Source: Streptomyces sp. NL15-2K (GTDB lineage Bacteria > Actinomycetota > Actinomycetes > Streptomycetales > Streptomycetaceae). Taken from it: 64,000 bases of DNA. Shown here piece after piece: positions 8,534 to 16,650 of this stretch. The DNA lies in assembly GCF_030551255.1 (NCBI RefSeq), contig NZ_CP130630.1, positions 4,941,501 to 5,005,500 of the forward strand, in the 5' to 3' direction. The notes beneath the pieces are model-generated. The model had not been told where the DNA came from and did no database searches. It was given only the letters and a program-made list of their open reading frames with translations. How positions within the stretch are numbered: position 1 is the stretch's first letter; the number at the start of each line of letters is the position of its first letter. Made by a program: the position numbers and the translations under genes.

Positions 8534-9397
8534 TCAGTCTGATTGAGACAGGGAGAGCCTCGGTCTCAGGGAAGTTGCCAGTTTCTGGAGGGCTGCCAGC
8601 TCGCGGCTCCCTGCCTTGAGCTGGAACCGGCGTGCGATCTCCGGGGCCGATTCCTGGTGATCGCGCCAGTGCGGTGATGAGAGCAGGCTGGTGAGGATGA
8701 CCGTTTCGGGGTAGGTCGCGATCTCGATGCGGTTCGGAGACGGGCGGAGTGGGTCTCCGTAGATGTCTTCGCCGAGGAGATGAATCCGGTCCGTCCACCG
8801 CTGTTGGAGCTGTGTCTCGGCGGCGGTGTGGAACCACTTCAGCAAGCTGTCACGTGCGGTGCGGTAGCTCTGCTCGGGGGCGGAGCCCCTGCGGCGGCTC
8901 GTGAGTCGCCGGTGGCGCTGGTTGGCTCTGCGAACGTCGGGCAGAACGCGGAGGAGATGCTGCTCGTCGCCCAGGAGCCAGCGGTGATGTCGTGGGCAGA
9001 CTGCTTCGTGGGGCAGGGTCTCGCGGACGACGAGGCCGTCGATTCCGCGCCGGGCCATGCAGGGGCGGCATGCCGGACGGTGAAGGGCATCGCCGTGGCC
9101 GGTGCTCGGGCGTGGACCGATTCGTTGGCCCTCGCTGAGTTCGGCGAGAGCTGGCATCGCATGCACGAGTTCGGCGGGTGCCCGGCCGGTCAGGGCGGAT
9201 AGTCCGAGCAGGGCCCGTGGGGTCCAGTGGTCCGTGCGGTTGTCGTCACGGCGGTGATGACGGTTGTGACCGAGAAGACCGGCCAGATAGCGGACCGGCA
9301 GGCGGTTGGCGTCCGCGAGCCGGTTCAGATAGGAGCCGACCGTCTCGCGGTGCACTGGCGAGAGGGGGACAGGCAGTATGCGCGGGTGTGTACTCAA
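8534..9397 (-). CDS. tniQ: TniQ-family target-selection protein
   Basis: The product is about 287 aa from TTG 9397, whose TTGA overlaps the tnsC stop. The N-terminus has the TniQ signature LPVPLSPVHRETVGSYLNRL and ALTGRAPAELVHAMPAL. A Cys/His zinc motif follows (CRPCMARRGI then CPRHHRW). TniQ/TnsD proteins join TnsC and direct insertion. Here the protein is longer than the short CRISPR-associated TniQ forms but much shorter than Tn7 TnsD, so it could either bind DNA itself or act through TnsC. It is the last gene of the transposition operon. Confidence 0.85.
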   Translation of the reverse strand: MSTHPRILPVPLSPVHRETVGSYLNRLADANRLPVRYLAGLLGHNRHHRRDDNRTDHWTPRALLGLSALTGRAPAELVHAMPALAELSEGQRIGPRPSTGHGDALHRPACRPCMARRGIDGLVVRETLPHEAVCPRHHRWLLGDEQHLLRVLPDVRRANQRHRRLTSRRRGSAPEQSYRTARDSLLKWFHTAAETQLQQRWTDRIHLLGEDIYGDPLRPSPNRIEIATYPETVILTSLLSSPHWRDHQESAPEIARRFQLKAGSRELAALQKLATSLRPRLSLSQSD

Positions 9398-10449
9398 CTG
9401 GCCTTCCTCGTCGCGGGAGTCGAGGGACGGCGTCTGGTCTGCTGTGCAACGGCCCGGTCGAGTTCGACTTCATCGAGTCCGGTGCGTGTGATCTTCTCTG
9501 TGCCGCTGATGATGGCGTCCAGTGCGGCTTCGCGGACGAGGTGGGACAGGCTGCCGATCATGCCCCCGGTGCGGTCGTGCAGGTAGGCGCTCAGCTTGAG
9601 GAGGGTCTGCGGGCGGTGGGCATAAAGCCGTAGGGCCTCCTCCAGCGTGGTCACCAAGGACTGCCAGGCTTCTTTGTCCTTGGCCGTCTTGTGGGGGAAG
9701 GGGCGAGTGGTGATCTCGGTGTAGCGGCTGGCGATCTGCCCGCCGCGGCGGCCCGTGAACAGCCCAGTGTCCTCAACATCGACTCCGGCCAAGACGAACG
9801 TCGCCGGGATGCGCTCGGACAGATACTTGATCTGATCGGAGGCTTCGGCGCCGGTCTTGGTGCGGATGTCGAGGTTATGGAGCTCGTCGATCAGCACCAG
9901 GCGGCAGCTCCTGCTGCAGAGCAGGTCGCAGACGCGGTTGGTGATGTCGACCTGGCTGAAACGGCTGGGCAGCGGCAGGCCGATGAAGCGGGCGAGTTCG
10001 ACCGCGAGCATCTTGGGTGTCGCTGCGGGCGGGACGGTGACATAGACGACGGGCAGGGCCTGGTGCCCGACTTCGCCGCGGCGGCGGCCGAGGAGTTCGT
10101 AGTTCTTGCCGAGCTGCGTGATCGCGGTGGTCTTTCCCGTGCCCGCGGGCCCGCTGACGATCAGTCCGCGGCGGGCCGACTGCTGGCGACGGTTGAGGAG
10201 GATCCGCTTGCGGCCGGTGGTGGTGACGTGCTGGATCGTGGGAGTGCGGACGATGACCAACTGCGCGTGATAGTCCTCGCGTTCACGCTCACGGGCAGTC
10301 CGCTGGTCCGGACTCAGACGCTGAATTGCGGCGGGTGAGAGCACCTCGGGAGGCATGGTCTCTTCGGCGACGAAGCATGCCCAGCCCTCCTTCGTGCTCA
10401 GCGGGTGGACGTCCTCTGGTTCCTGCCCGGCGTCCGGGGGCGGGTTCAT
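9394..10449 (-). CDS. tnsC: TnsC-like AAA+ transposition regulator
   Basis: The product is about 351 aa. The ATG at 10449 overlaps the tnsB stop as ATGA, which fixes the start. Walker A is GPAGTGKTTAI, Walker B is LVLIDELHNL, and the sensor-like region reads IPATFVLAGVDVEDTGLF. The AAA+ regulator should form ATP-dependent filaments on target DNA that recruit TnsAB and TniQ. The C-terminus (IGSLSHLVREAALDAI) matches the end of TniB/TnsC proteins. It is translationally coupled to tnsB upstream and tniQ downstream. Confidence 0.9.
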   Translation of the reverse strand: MNPPPDAGQEPEDVHPLSTKEGWACFVAEETMPPEVLSPAAIQRLSPDQRTAREREREDYHAQLVIVRTPTIQHVTTTGRKRILLNRRQQSARRGLIVSGPAGTGKTTAITQLGKNYELLGRRRGEVGHQALPVVYVTVPPAATPKMLAVELARFIGLPLPSRFSQVDITNRVCDLLCSRSCRLVLIDELHNLDIRTKTGAEASDQIKYLSERIPATFVLAGVDVEDTGLFTGRRGGQIASRYTEITTRPFPHKTAKDKEAWQSLVTTLEEALRLYAHRPQTLLKLSAYLHDRTGGMIGSLSHLVREAALDAIISGTEKITRTGLDEVELDRAVAQQTRRRPSTPATRKAS

Positions 10450-12491
10450 GGACGGCTCCCGTCGGTGAAGGCGTCGAAGACCCCGAAGGGAATGACCTTG
10501 CCGACTGGTTGGTCCTCGTCCTCCGGGCCTTCCTGCGGTTCTTCGGGGAGGGCAGGCCGAAGGCCAGGGTGAACGGGGTGGCTGGCTGCCGCGTGGGTGC
10601 GGGCGGCAACTTTGCGGTCCGGGCCGTTCTGAGCCCGGGTGAGCAGGTCTTCCACAACTGCGGCGATCGCGCCTTCGTCGGTGTCGTCGGCGCCCTGGGC
10701 GGCCAGGACAGAACGGGCGTGTCGCCAGGTGAAGTCGGCGAAGGGGGCGGAGACGGAGTCCAGCCGGGTCCAGGGGACGGTGATCCAGCCGCCTGCCCGG
10801 TGATCGCGGATCCAGATGTGGGACAGATCGTAGGGGTCGTAGTGGACTTCCCAGAGGCCGCCCTTGAGGTCGACGCCAGAAGGCTGGCGCCGGTAGGGCG
10901 CCAGGTCGCGGCAGTCGTAGGTGCGGTAGTCCATGACGACGCCGTAGTCGTTGATCTTCCGCCACTCCGCGGGCAGGAGTTCGATGTAGTCGTCGCCGGT
11001 CAGGCAGACCGGCAGGTGTCCGCTGCGGGCCACAAGCATCGCGTAGACGTCGTTCGGGGACAGAGCCTGGCCCGGCAGGAACGGGCTGCGGAGGCTGTCG
11101 TGGGGCCTCGTCTGCCATCGGGCAACGACCCATTCGTCGAAGAGGTCGGCGAGTTCTCGCAGGGTCCAAACAGCCTGGACGTCCTCACCACGCCGGGTGG
11201 GGTTGGAGCCGACGTAGCCGGCGACGTGCTGGCAGAACAGCGTGTTGATCGAGGAAAAGGTGCGTTCCACCACGCCTTTGTCGGTCGGGGTGGCGGGCCG
11301 GGCCGGCTGGACGGAGACGCCCAGGGTCTGGCAGGCCGTCACGAACGTCTCCGAGATGAACACCTTGCCGTGGTCGACCACGATGGTGTCCGGGACGATC
11401 ACCGGTTTCGCGGCGGCGTGTTCCAGGCGGGCATCCACGCTCATCAGCCGCGCGTGCGGGATGAGCGAGACGGACATCCGAAGAGCGTCGTGCCAGCCCG
11501 GCCGCATCGGCTCGGGGACCAGGATGCGGGCCAGTAGTAGAGCCGCATCCACGGCCTTGGTGCCCGCAGGCCGCAGGACGGCCGCGCAGATCGTCCGTGT
11601 TGCGACGTCGACCGCGATGGTCAGCTCGACCCGGCCCGTCACGCCGTCGTCCAGGATCGCCAGCACGTCCAGCGGGGTGGTGTCGATCTGCACGACCTCG
11701 CCGGGCCGGGCGGCCTTCGACGGGGTGAACACCCCTTGCGGGCGGCGGGCTCGTGACCGGCGGGCCGTGGCAGTGCCGAAGGAGTGCATCCCCTCCGACA
11801 GGGACCGCACCAGCCGGTAGAGGGTGGACCGTGAAGGCAGCTCGACGGCTCCCTCACCGTGACGCTCGACGAGGATCCGCTCAGCCTCGCGGAGCACCCG
11901 GCTCCGGGTTCCCGTGGACAGCTTCTCCTGCCCGGCCAGTGCCTCCGTGATGGCGGTGACCAGCCGTTCGTCCGCGTGCCCGGTCGGCTTGGAGACGCGG
12001 GTGGCACGGTGGTCGACCAGCCCCCAAAGTCCCTGCTCGCGCCAGCAGCCCCGCAACCGGAACAGGGTCCGGGCGGTCATCGGCGTCCCGAGAGCGGCCA
12101 GTTCCTCCGCCTTCGCCGCGATCCGTTCGTTCACCGTGCGCCACTTCGGGTCGTACTCGGGCCGGGGCCTGGCGGTCGGCTCCGCGCCGGGCAGCAGTCC
12201 GGTCTCCATCTCGACCATGTGCCGCTCAAGCAACCGGGCCCGCCGCAGGGCGGGCTCGGGAACGGTGTCCAGCAGTCCGAACGACGGCAACCCCGGCGCT
12301 TCGGGCAGGGAGTCGAGCATCTCGAAGCCGTCCGCCGCCAGCAGATGGGAGAACAGCACCAACGATGCTCCGCCGGACTCGCCCTGCAGCCGCACCGTGG
12401 TGCCGGCCAGACCCGCCACGAGGTGGACCTGTCCGTCGAACCGGACCCGGTCACCGACCCGCAGCACTCCACGAGGCCCCGAGGCAGTCAC
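10446..12491 (-). CDS. tnsB: TnsB-like DDE transposase
   Basis: The product is 681 aa. Winged-helix DNA-binding segments fill residues of roughly 100-240. The rve/DDE core follows: first Asp in VVQIDTTPLDVL, second Asp in TIVVDHGKVFIS, Glu in DKGVVERTFSSI. A Mu-transposase-type C-terminal beta domain comes next (YELLPAEWRKINDYGVVMDY, IWIRDH). All three catalytic residues are present. It should cut and join the 3' ends while TnsA cuts the 5' ends. The ATGA overlap with tnsC indicates coupled translation. Confidence 0.92.
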   Translation of the reverse strand: MTASGPRGVLRVGDRVRFDGQVHLVAGLAGTTVRLQGESGGASLVLFSHLLAADGFEMLDSLPEAPGLPSFGLLDTVPEPALRRARLLERHMVEMETGLLPGAEPTARPRPEYDPKWRTVNERIAAKAEELAALGTPMTARTLFRLRGCWREQGLWGLVDHRATRVSKPTGHADERLVTAITEALAGQEKLSTGTRSRVLREAERILVERHGEGAVELPSRSTLYRLVRSLSEGMHSFGTATARRSRARRPQGVFTPSKAARPGEVVQIDTTPLDVLAILDDGVTGRVELTIAVDVATRTICAAVLRPAGTKAVDAALLLARILVPEPMRPGWHDALRMSVSLIPHARLMSVDARLEHAAAKPVIVPDTIVVDHGKVFISETFVTACQTLGVSVQPARPATPTDKGVVERTFSSINTLFCQHVAGYVGSNPTRRGEDVQAVWTLRELADLFDEWVVARWQTRPHDSLRSPFLPGQALSPNDVYAMLVARSGHLPVCLTGDDYIELLPAEWRKINDYGVVMDYRTYDCRDLAPYRRQPSGVDLKGGLWEVHYDPYDLSHIWIRDHRAGGWITVPWTRLDSVSAPFADFTWRHARSVLAAQGADDTDEGAIAAVVEDLLTRAQNGPDRKVAARTHAAASHPVHPGLRPALPEEPQEGPEDEDQPVGKVIPFGVFDAFTDGSRP

Positions 12492-13282
12492 CGGCCCGCC
12501 TCCCCGGTCATCACCACGGTGCGATCACTCAGGCGACGGCCCAGGTCGGCCCGCAGCAGCCCGCGCCAGAGCAGGTGGAAGACCACCGGGAGCACGCCGA
12601 TCGGATCACCCAGCGTTGCAGCCTGCCCGAGCAACGGTGCGGGAGTCGCGAAGGCCGCGCAGACCGCCGCCGTCATCCCCTCCGACACGGCGAAGCGCGG
12701 ATGGCGATAGCCCGCCAGCCAGCGCAGATTCGCCACTCGGACGGGATCGATCTCACTGGCGACACGGTAGGCCCAGCCCACCGCGTCACACGCTTCCCGC
12801 GCCCGCTTGAACGACTCGGCGGCCCTCTGGTCGATCCGGTCCGCCGGACGGCAGTCCACCACCAGGCCACTTCCGTCCGCAGCCCGCGCGAAGTAGTCCG
12901 GAGCGTGTGACCGGCTGCGGCCTGATCCCTCGTCCCGCCAGCTCAGCCAGAACGGCTGCGAGGAGAACCCCGTCACCAGCGGATCGAAGTCGAGCAGCAT
13001 CGCGTGATCCCGCTCCAGCCACGATTCGAACCCCACATGCCGACCGGTCGTCACCGCCCAGTACAGCCCCGGAAAATGGCGCTGGCCGCGGTACGACGGG
13101 AAGTCCCGCACCGGCAGCGCGTCCTCGAAAGCGACATCCCCGGCCTCGGTCAACGGCCGACGTCTCGTCCCGCCGTCCGCTTCAACCCAGCCGATCTCGT
13201 ACCTCGACGCATCCGCGTACACGGAAACGTGCTCAACCCCCTGCGGCCCTTCAGGCACCGCCGTCCCCACACGAACCCTCAT
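12488..13282 (-). CDS. tnsA: TnsA-like endonuclease subunit
   Basis: The product is 264 aa. The PD-(D/E)xK-type core is visible as FESWLERDHAMLLDFDP (Glu), SHAPDYFARAADG (Asp) and LVVDCRPADR. Arg stands where Tn7 TnsA has the catalytic Lys; I recall the same Arg in other actinobacterial TnsA-like proteins, so it is probably a family trait rather than a defect. It would make the 5'-strand cuts that allow cut-and-paste transposition. First gene of the operon; only 159 bp separate its start from the transposon end. Confidence 0.85.
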   Translation of the reverse strand: MRVRVGTAVPEGPQGVEHVSVYADASRYEIGWVEADGGTRRRPLTEAGDVAFEDALPVRDFPSYRGQRHFPGLYWAVTTGRHVGFESWLERDHAMLLDFDPLVTGFSSQPFWLSWRDEGSGRSRSHAPDYFARAADGSGLVVDCRPADRIDQRAAESFKRAREACDAVGWAYRVASEIDPVRVANLRWLAGYRHPRFAVSEGMTAAVCAAFATPAPLLGQAATLGDPIGVLPVVFHLLWRGLLRADLGRRLSDRTVVMTGEAGR

Positions 13283-13443
13283 GGGACGACCATCCAGGGT
13301 TCGATGACACAGACCAGATCAGATGAGACCCAAACCACCCTGAAGTCGGAAAACCGGGCACCGGCTCACATGCACCACCGAGACCAGCCACGCTGAACTG
13401 CCAACTCGTCTGAGAACAGCAGGCTTCACCGATACGGGACAGT

Positions 13444-13464
13444 AAGAAGGCGCGCCTCCGTCAG
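13444..13464. repeat. 21-bp direct repeat, right copy
   Basis: Identical to 8345-8365. Just past it, two imperfect 21-bp units beginning CGCTCAACCTTCG (13496 and 13517) precede the tnpB 3' fragment. Confidence 0.85.
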
Positions 13465-13524
13465 GAGCCCACGAGCGACGGCGTTCAGAAGCACTCGCTC
13501 AACCTTCGGTGAGAACCGCTCAAC

Positions 13525-14230
13525 CTTCGCTGCGACAGGTCAACCGGGCCACCGCCAACCGGGCGGTGGCCTACCGCATCCACCACGACGTGCTGCGCGC
13601 CCGCTGGTATGTGACAGCGTCCTGGCAGCGCGCCGCCGCCCCCATCCTGCCGCTTCAGGCGGCGCTGGCCCGGGGTGTGGTGGGGGTGGACATGAACGAC
13701 GACCACCTCGCCGCCTGGCACCTCGATACGCACGGCAACCCGGTCGGTGAGCCGCGACGGTTCTTCTACGACGTGACCGGCAGCACCGAGCACCGCGATG
13801 CACGGATCCGGCACGTGCTGACCCGGCTGCTGCACTCCCGCCGCTGCGGGGGGCCGCGATCGCCCCCCTCTCGATGGGGGACCTCGACTTCACCGACGGC
13901 ACCAGCCAAGAGAAGCACGGCCGCAACAAACGCTTCCGCCGCCCCATCTCCCGCTTCCCGACCGCGAAGCTCAAGGCCCGGCTGGTGTCGATGGCCGCCG
14001 AACAGGACATCGCCGTCGTCGCGGTCGACCCCACCTACACCAGCCGCTGGGGTGCCCAGCACTGGCAGCAGCCCCTCACCACACCGACTCGCACGATGTC
14101 CCGGCACGATGCGGCAAGTATCGCGATCGGGCGACGCGCCCTCGGACACCCGATCCGGCTGGGGACACCTCCAACACTGAAAGCATCGTCAAACAGCTTG
14201 ACGTCCTTGACGACCGCTGTAAGGTGTTAA
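13525..14230 (+). pseudogene. tnpB: tnpB (IS605 OrfB family), 3' part, frameshifted
   Basis: The first frame reads VNRATANRAVAYRIHHDV, then GVVGVDMNDDHLAAWHLD, the RuvC-I Asp region, up to IRHVLTRLL. After about 13840 it continues in another frame: DLDFTDGTSQEKHGRNKRF and AVVAVDPTYTSRWGAQHW. The usual IAVEDLDF motif is altered to APLSMGDLDF, removing the RuvC-II Glu. About 45 residues are missing relative to the 5' part ending near 7190. It is a dead half-gene. Confidence 0.8.
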
Positions 14231-14274
14231 CCATCCACTATCCGACTGGCCCGAGAGGTGCGGAACCCCACGCC

Positions 14275-16560
14275 ATGCCCGAGCAGCCACCAGCCCAACT
14301 GGCGCCCTCCGCGCACGTGACAGCCGCCGAGATCTCCCGCATCGCAGGGGTCACGCGCGCCACGGTCAGCAACTGGCGGCGCCGCCACGACGACTTCCCG
14401 GCCCCCAGCGCAGGCACGGAAGCCAGCCCGCTCTACGACCTGTCGGCCGTCCAGGCATGGCTGCGGGGACGCGGGCACACCTCCGCCGCCTCGCCGACCG
14501 AGGAGCTGCGTACGGCGCTACGGCTGCTGGGACCCGGCTCGGGAGTGGCCGCGCGACTGTTCCCGCTGGTGGCTGCCGCGTCCCGCCGCACGCCGGAGGA
14601 GCTGGCCGAGCTCGCCGCCGCGCCCGACGACCAGTTGATCGCCCGAGCGGAGAAGACCGCGGGCGAGCTCCCGGCCGCCGTGCCCGAGGCCGAGCCGGTC
14701 CGCTACGGTCCGGACGACGCGGGCGCGGTCCGCGCGCTGCTGGGTTGCGTCCGCGAGGCGGGGGCACAGGCCGCCGTCGACGTCCTCGCCGAACGCGAAC
14801 TGGACGAGGGCGCCGCCTCCGGCGTCTACCGGACCCCGGAAGGCCTGGCCCTGCTCATGGCACGGCTTCTGCCCGCCGGCGCGTCCCGCGTCCTCGACCC
14901 TGCCTGCGGCAGCGGCACGCTCCTCGCCGCCGCAGCCCGGCAGGGCGCACAGGAGCTGTTCGGGCAGGACTCGCTTCCCGTCCAGGGCCGGCGCACCATG
15001 GTCCGGCTGCTGCTCACCGCACCCGAGGCCGGGACGGCGATCCGCGTCGGCGACAGCCTGCGCGCCGACGCCTTCCCCGACGTCACCGTGGACGCCGTCC
15101 TGTGCAACCCGCCGTTCGCCGACCGCGATTGGGGTCACGACGAGCTGGCCTACGACCCGAGGTGGGCGTACGGACTCCCACCGCGCTTCGAATCCGAACT
15201 GGCCTGGGTGCAACACGCCCTCGCGCACCTGGAGCCCGGCGGGCACGCGGTCATGCTGCTGCCGCCCGCGCTCGCCTTCCGCGCCTCCGGCCGCCGCATC
15301 CGCGCGGAACTCATTCGCAGCGGGGCCCTGCGCGCCGTCGTCTCACTTCCCGCACGTGCTGCGTATCCGCTCCACATCGCCCTGCAGATCTGGGTGTTCC
15401 AACGCCCCGAGCCGGGCGGCACGGACCGTACGACGGTGCTGTTCGTCGACGGCGAAGGCGAGCAGCGGGGCGGCGCCACGGGCACGCCGTCCGCCACCGA
15501 TACGGCCACGGCCGGCACCGGCACCCGCGGCGGCTCACGCCCCCGCCGATCCGGCTCCTCCTCTTCCGCCGCCTCCTCCGTCCCCGCCTCGCCCCCCTCT
15601 GCCGCCTCCTTGGACTGGGCGGGGCTGACCGACCGGGTCCTCGCCCAGTGGGCCGCGTTCACCACCGCCCCAGACACCTACACCGACGAGCCCGGTGTCG
15701 CCCGCGCGGTGCCGCTCGTAGACCTCCTCGACGACGTCGTCGACGTCACCCCGGCCCGCCATGTGCGGGCGACCGCGGCCGACATCGACCCGGCCGCCCT
15801 GGCCCGGCGCGTCCACGACCTGCACGAGCAACTGGCCGAGCAGGTCGCCGCCTTGGCGGCCGCCTCCGCGTCCGGCGGATGGCAGCCGTCCGGAGAGGCG
15901 GCCCGCGAGTGGCGTACGGCGACCGTCTCCGACCTGGCACGCGGCGGGGCCCTGACCGTGCTGCGGGCGGCGACGCCCGGGACACGAGGCTCCAAGGGCG
16001 GCGGCACCGCCCCCACCGTGGACCGGCCGGTCCTCACCGCTCAGGACATCTCCGCCGGAAACCCCCCGTCCAGCGGGCCCGTTGACATCCACGCGGACGC
16101 CACGCAACCCGTCGCCGCCGGTGACGTCCTCGTACGCGCCGTCGCCGGCGGCGGCGACGCGCCCGCGATGACCCGGGTCGCCGACGACCAGGACGCCGGA
16201 GCCCTGCTCGGCCCGCACATCCACCTACTGCGCCCCGACCCTGCCCGCCTCGACCCGTGGTTCCTGGCCGGGTTCCTCGGCGCCGAGGACAACATCGCCT
16301 CCGCGTCCACCGGCAGCACCCTCGTGCACGTCACGCCGGGCCGCCTGCGCGTACCGCTGCTGCCCCTGGAGGAACAGCGGCGCTACGGGGAGGCCTTCCG
16401 CCGCGTGTACGAGCTCCGCGCGGCCGTCGGCCGAACCGCCGGCCTCGCCGCCGACACCGCGGCCACCCTCACGACCGGCCTCACCGCAGGCGTACTCCTG
16501 CCACCGGACACCACGGACACCCCGGAGACCCCGGAGACCCCGGACAGTCAATCCGTCTGA
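14275..16560 (+). CDS. HTH-N6-adenine DNA methyltransferase with specificity-like C-terminus
   Basis: The product is about 761 aa from ATG 14275; in-frame GTG at 14224 is an alternative, as neither has a strong ribosome site. Residues of about 10-60 form an AlpA/MerR-like HTH (VTAAEISRIAGVTRATVSNW). The N6-methylase core follows: GVYRTPEGLALLMARLL, motif I VLDPACGSGTLLAAA, catalytic NPPF in VDAVLCNPPFADRDWG. After a Ser/Ala-rich linker the C-terminal ~220 residues look like one type I target-recognition half (LLPLEEQRRYGEAFRRVYEL). So it may recognise and methylate DNA alone. It lies directly before hsdM and could be an accessory or stand-alone methylase. Confidence 0.8.
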   Translation: MPEQPPAQLAPSAHVTAAEISRIAGVTRATVSNWRRRHDDFPAPSAGTEASPLYDLSAVQAWLRGRGHTSAASPTEELRTALRLLGPGSGVAARLFPLVAAASRRTPEELAELAAAPDDQLIARAEKTAGELPAAVPEAEPVRYGPDDAGAVRALLGCVREAGAQAAVDVLAERELDEGAASGVYRTPEGLALLMARLLPAGASRVLDPACGSGTLLAAAARQGAQELFGQDSLPVQGRRTMVRLLLTAPEAGTAIRVGDSLRADAFPDVTVDAVLCNPPFADRDWGHDELAYDPRWAYGLPPRFESELAWVQHALAHLEPGGHAVMLLPPALAFRASGRRIRAELIRSGALRAVVSLPARAAYPLHIALQIWVFQRPEPGGTDRTTVLFVDGEGEQRGGATGTPSATDTATAGTGTRGGSRPRRSGSSSSAASSVPASPPSAASLDWAGLTDRVLAQWAAFTTAPDTYTDEPGVARAVPLVDLLDDVVDVTPARHVRATAADIDPAALARRVHDLHEQLAEQVAALAAASASGGWQPSGEAAREWRTATVSDLARGGALTVLRAATPGTRGSKGGGTAPTVDRPVLTAQDISAGNPPSSGPVDIHADATQPVAAGDVLVRAVAGGGDAPAMTRVADDQDAGALLGPHIHLLRPDPARLDPWFLAGFLGAEDNIASASTGSTLVHVTPGRLRVPLLPLEEQRRYGEAFRRVYELRAAVGRTAGLAADTAATLTTGLTAGVLLPPDTTDTPETPETPDSQSV

Positions 16561-16650
16561 AACGCCCCACACGTCCCACCGCACACGACCACACTGGATC
16601 CCTGCCGTCCCACGCCCGGACGGTGCTCTTCGGAAGGAAGCCGGGACCTC

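Larger units (their letters stand above)
8366..13441. mobile_element. Minimal Tn7-like transposon (TnsA-TnsB-TnsC-TniQ)
   Basis: The element is about 5.08 kb. It begins TGTCC and ends GGACA, the TGT/ACA termini of the Tn7/Tn5053/Mu-type superfamily. Four genes on the minus strand fill it: tnsA (13282-12488), tnsB (12491-10446), tnsC (10449-9394) and tniQ (9397-8534), each overlapping the next by 4 bases. Near the left end, two related ~24-base sites (GTTGTCA...TGAGAC at about 8413 and 8531) could be TnsB-binding repeats. I see no cargo genes, CRISPR array or cas gene. All four proteins look intact, so it may be mobile. The exact ends are inferred. Confidence 0.75.

Noticed and set aside
9394..11169. 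A longer TnsC starting before 10449
   Set aside because: The extra part is shadow translation opposite the tnsB frame; ATG 10449 overlaps the tnsB stop and begins a normal TnsC.
12488..13282. TnsA as catalytically dead because Arg replaces Lys
   Set aside because: The same Arg is, as far as I recall, usual in actinobacterial TnsA-like proteins, so the change alone does not show inactivity.
8366..13441. CRISPR-associated transposon
   Set aside because: I looked for Cas12k, Cascade genes or a repeat array inside and beside the element and saw none.
13444..13464. Tyrosine-recombinase attachment sites (attL/attR)
   Set aside because: The repeats flank a transposon with TGT/ACA ends and no integrase gene; the tRNA-derived sequence expected of such sites is absent.
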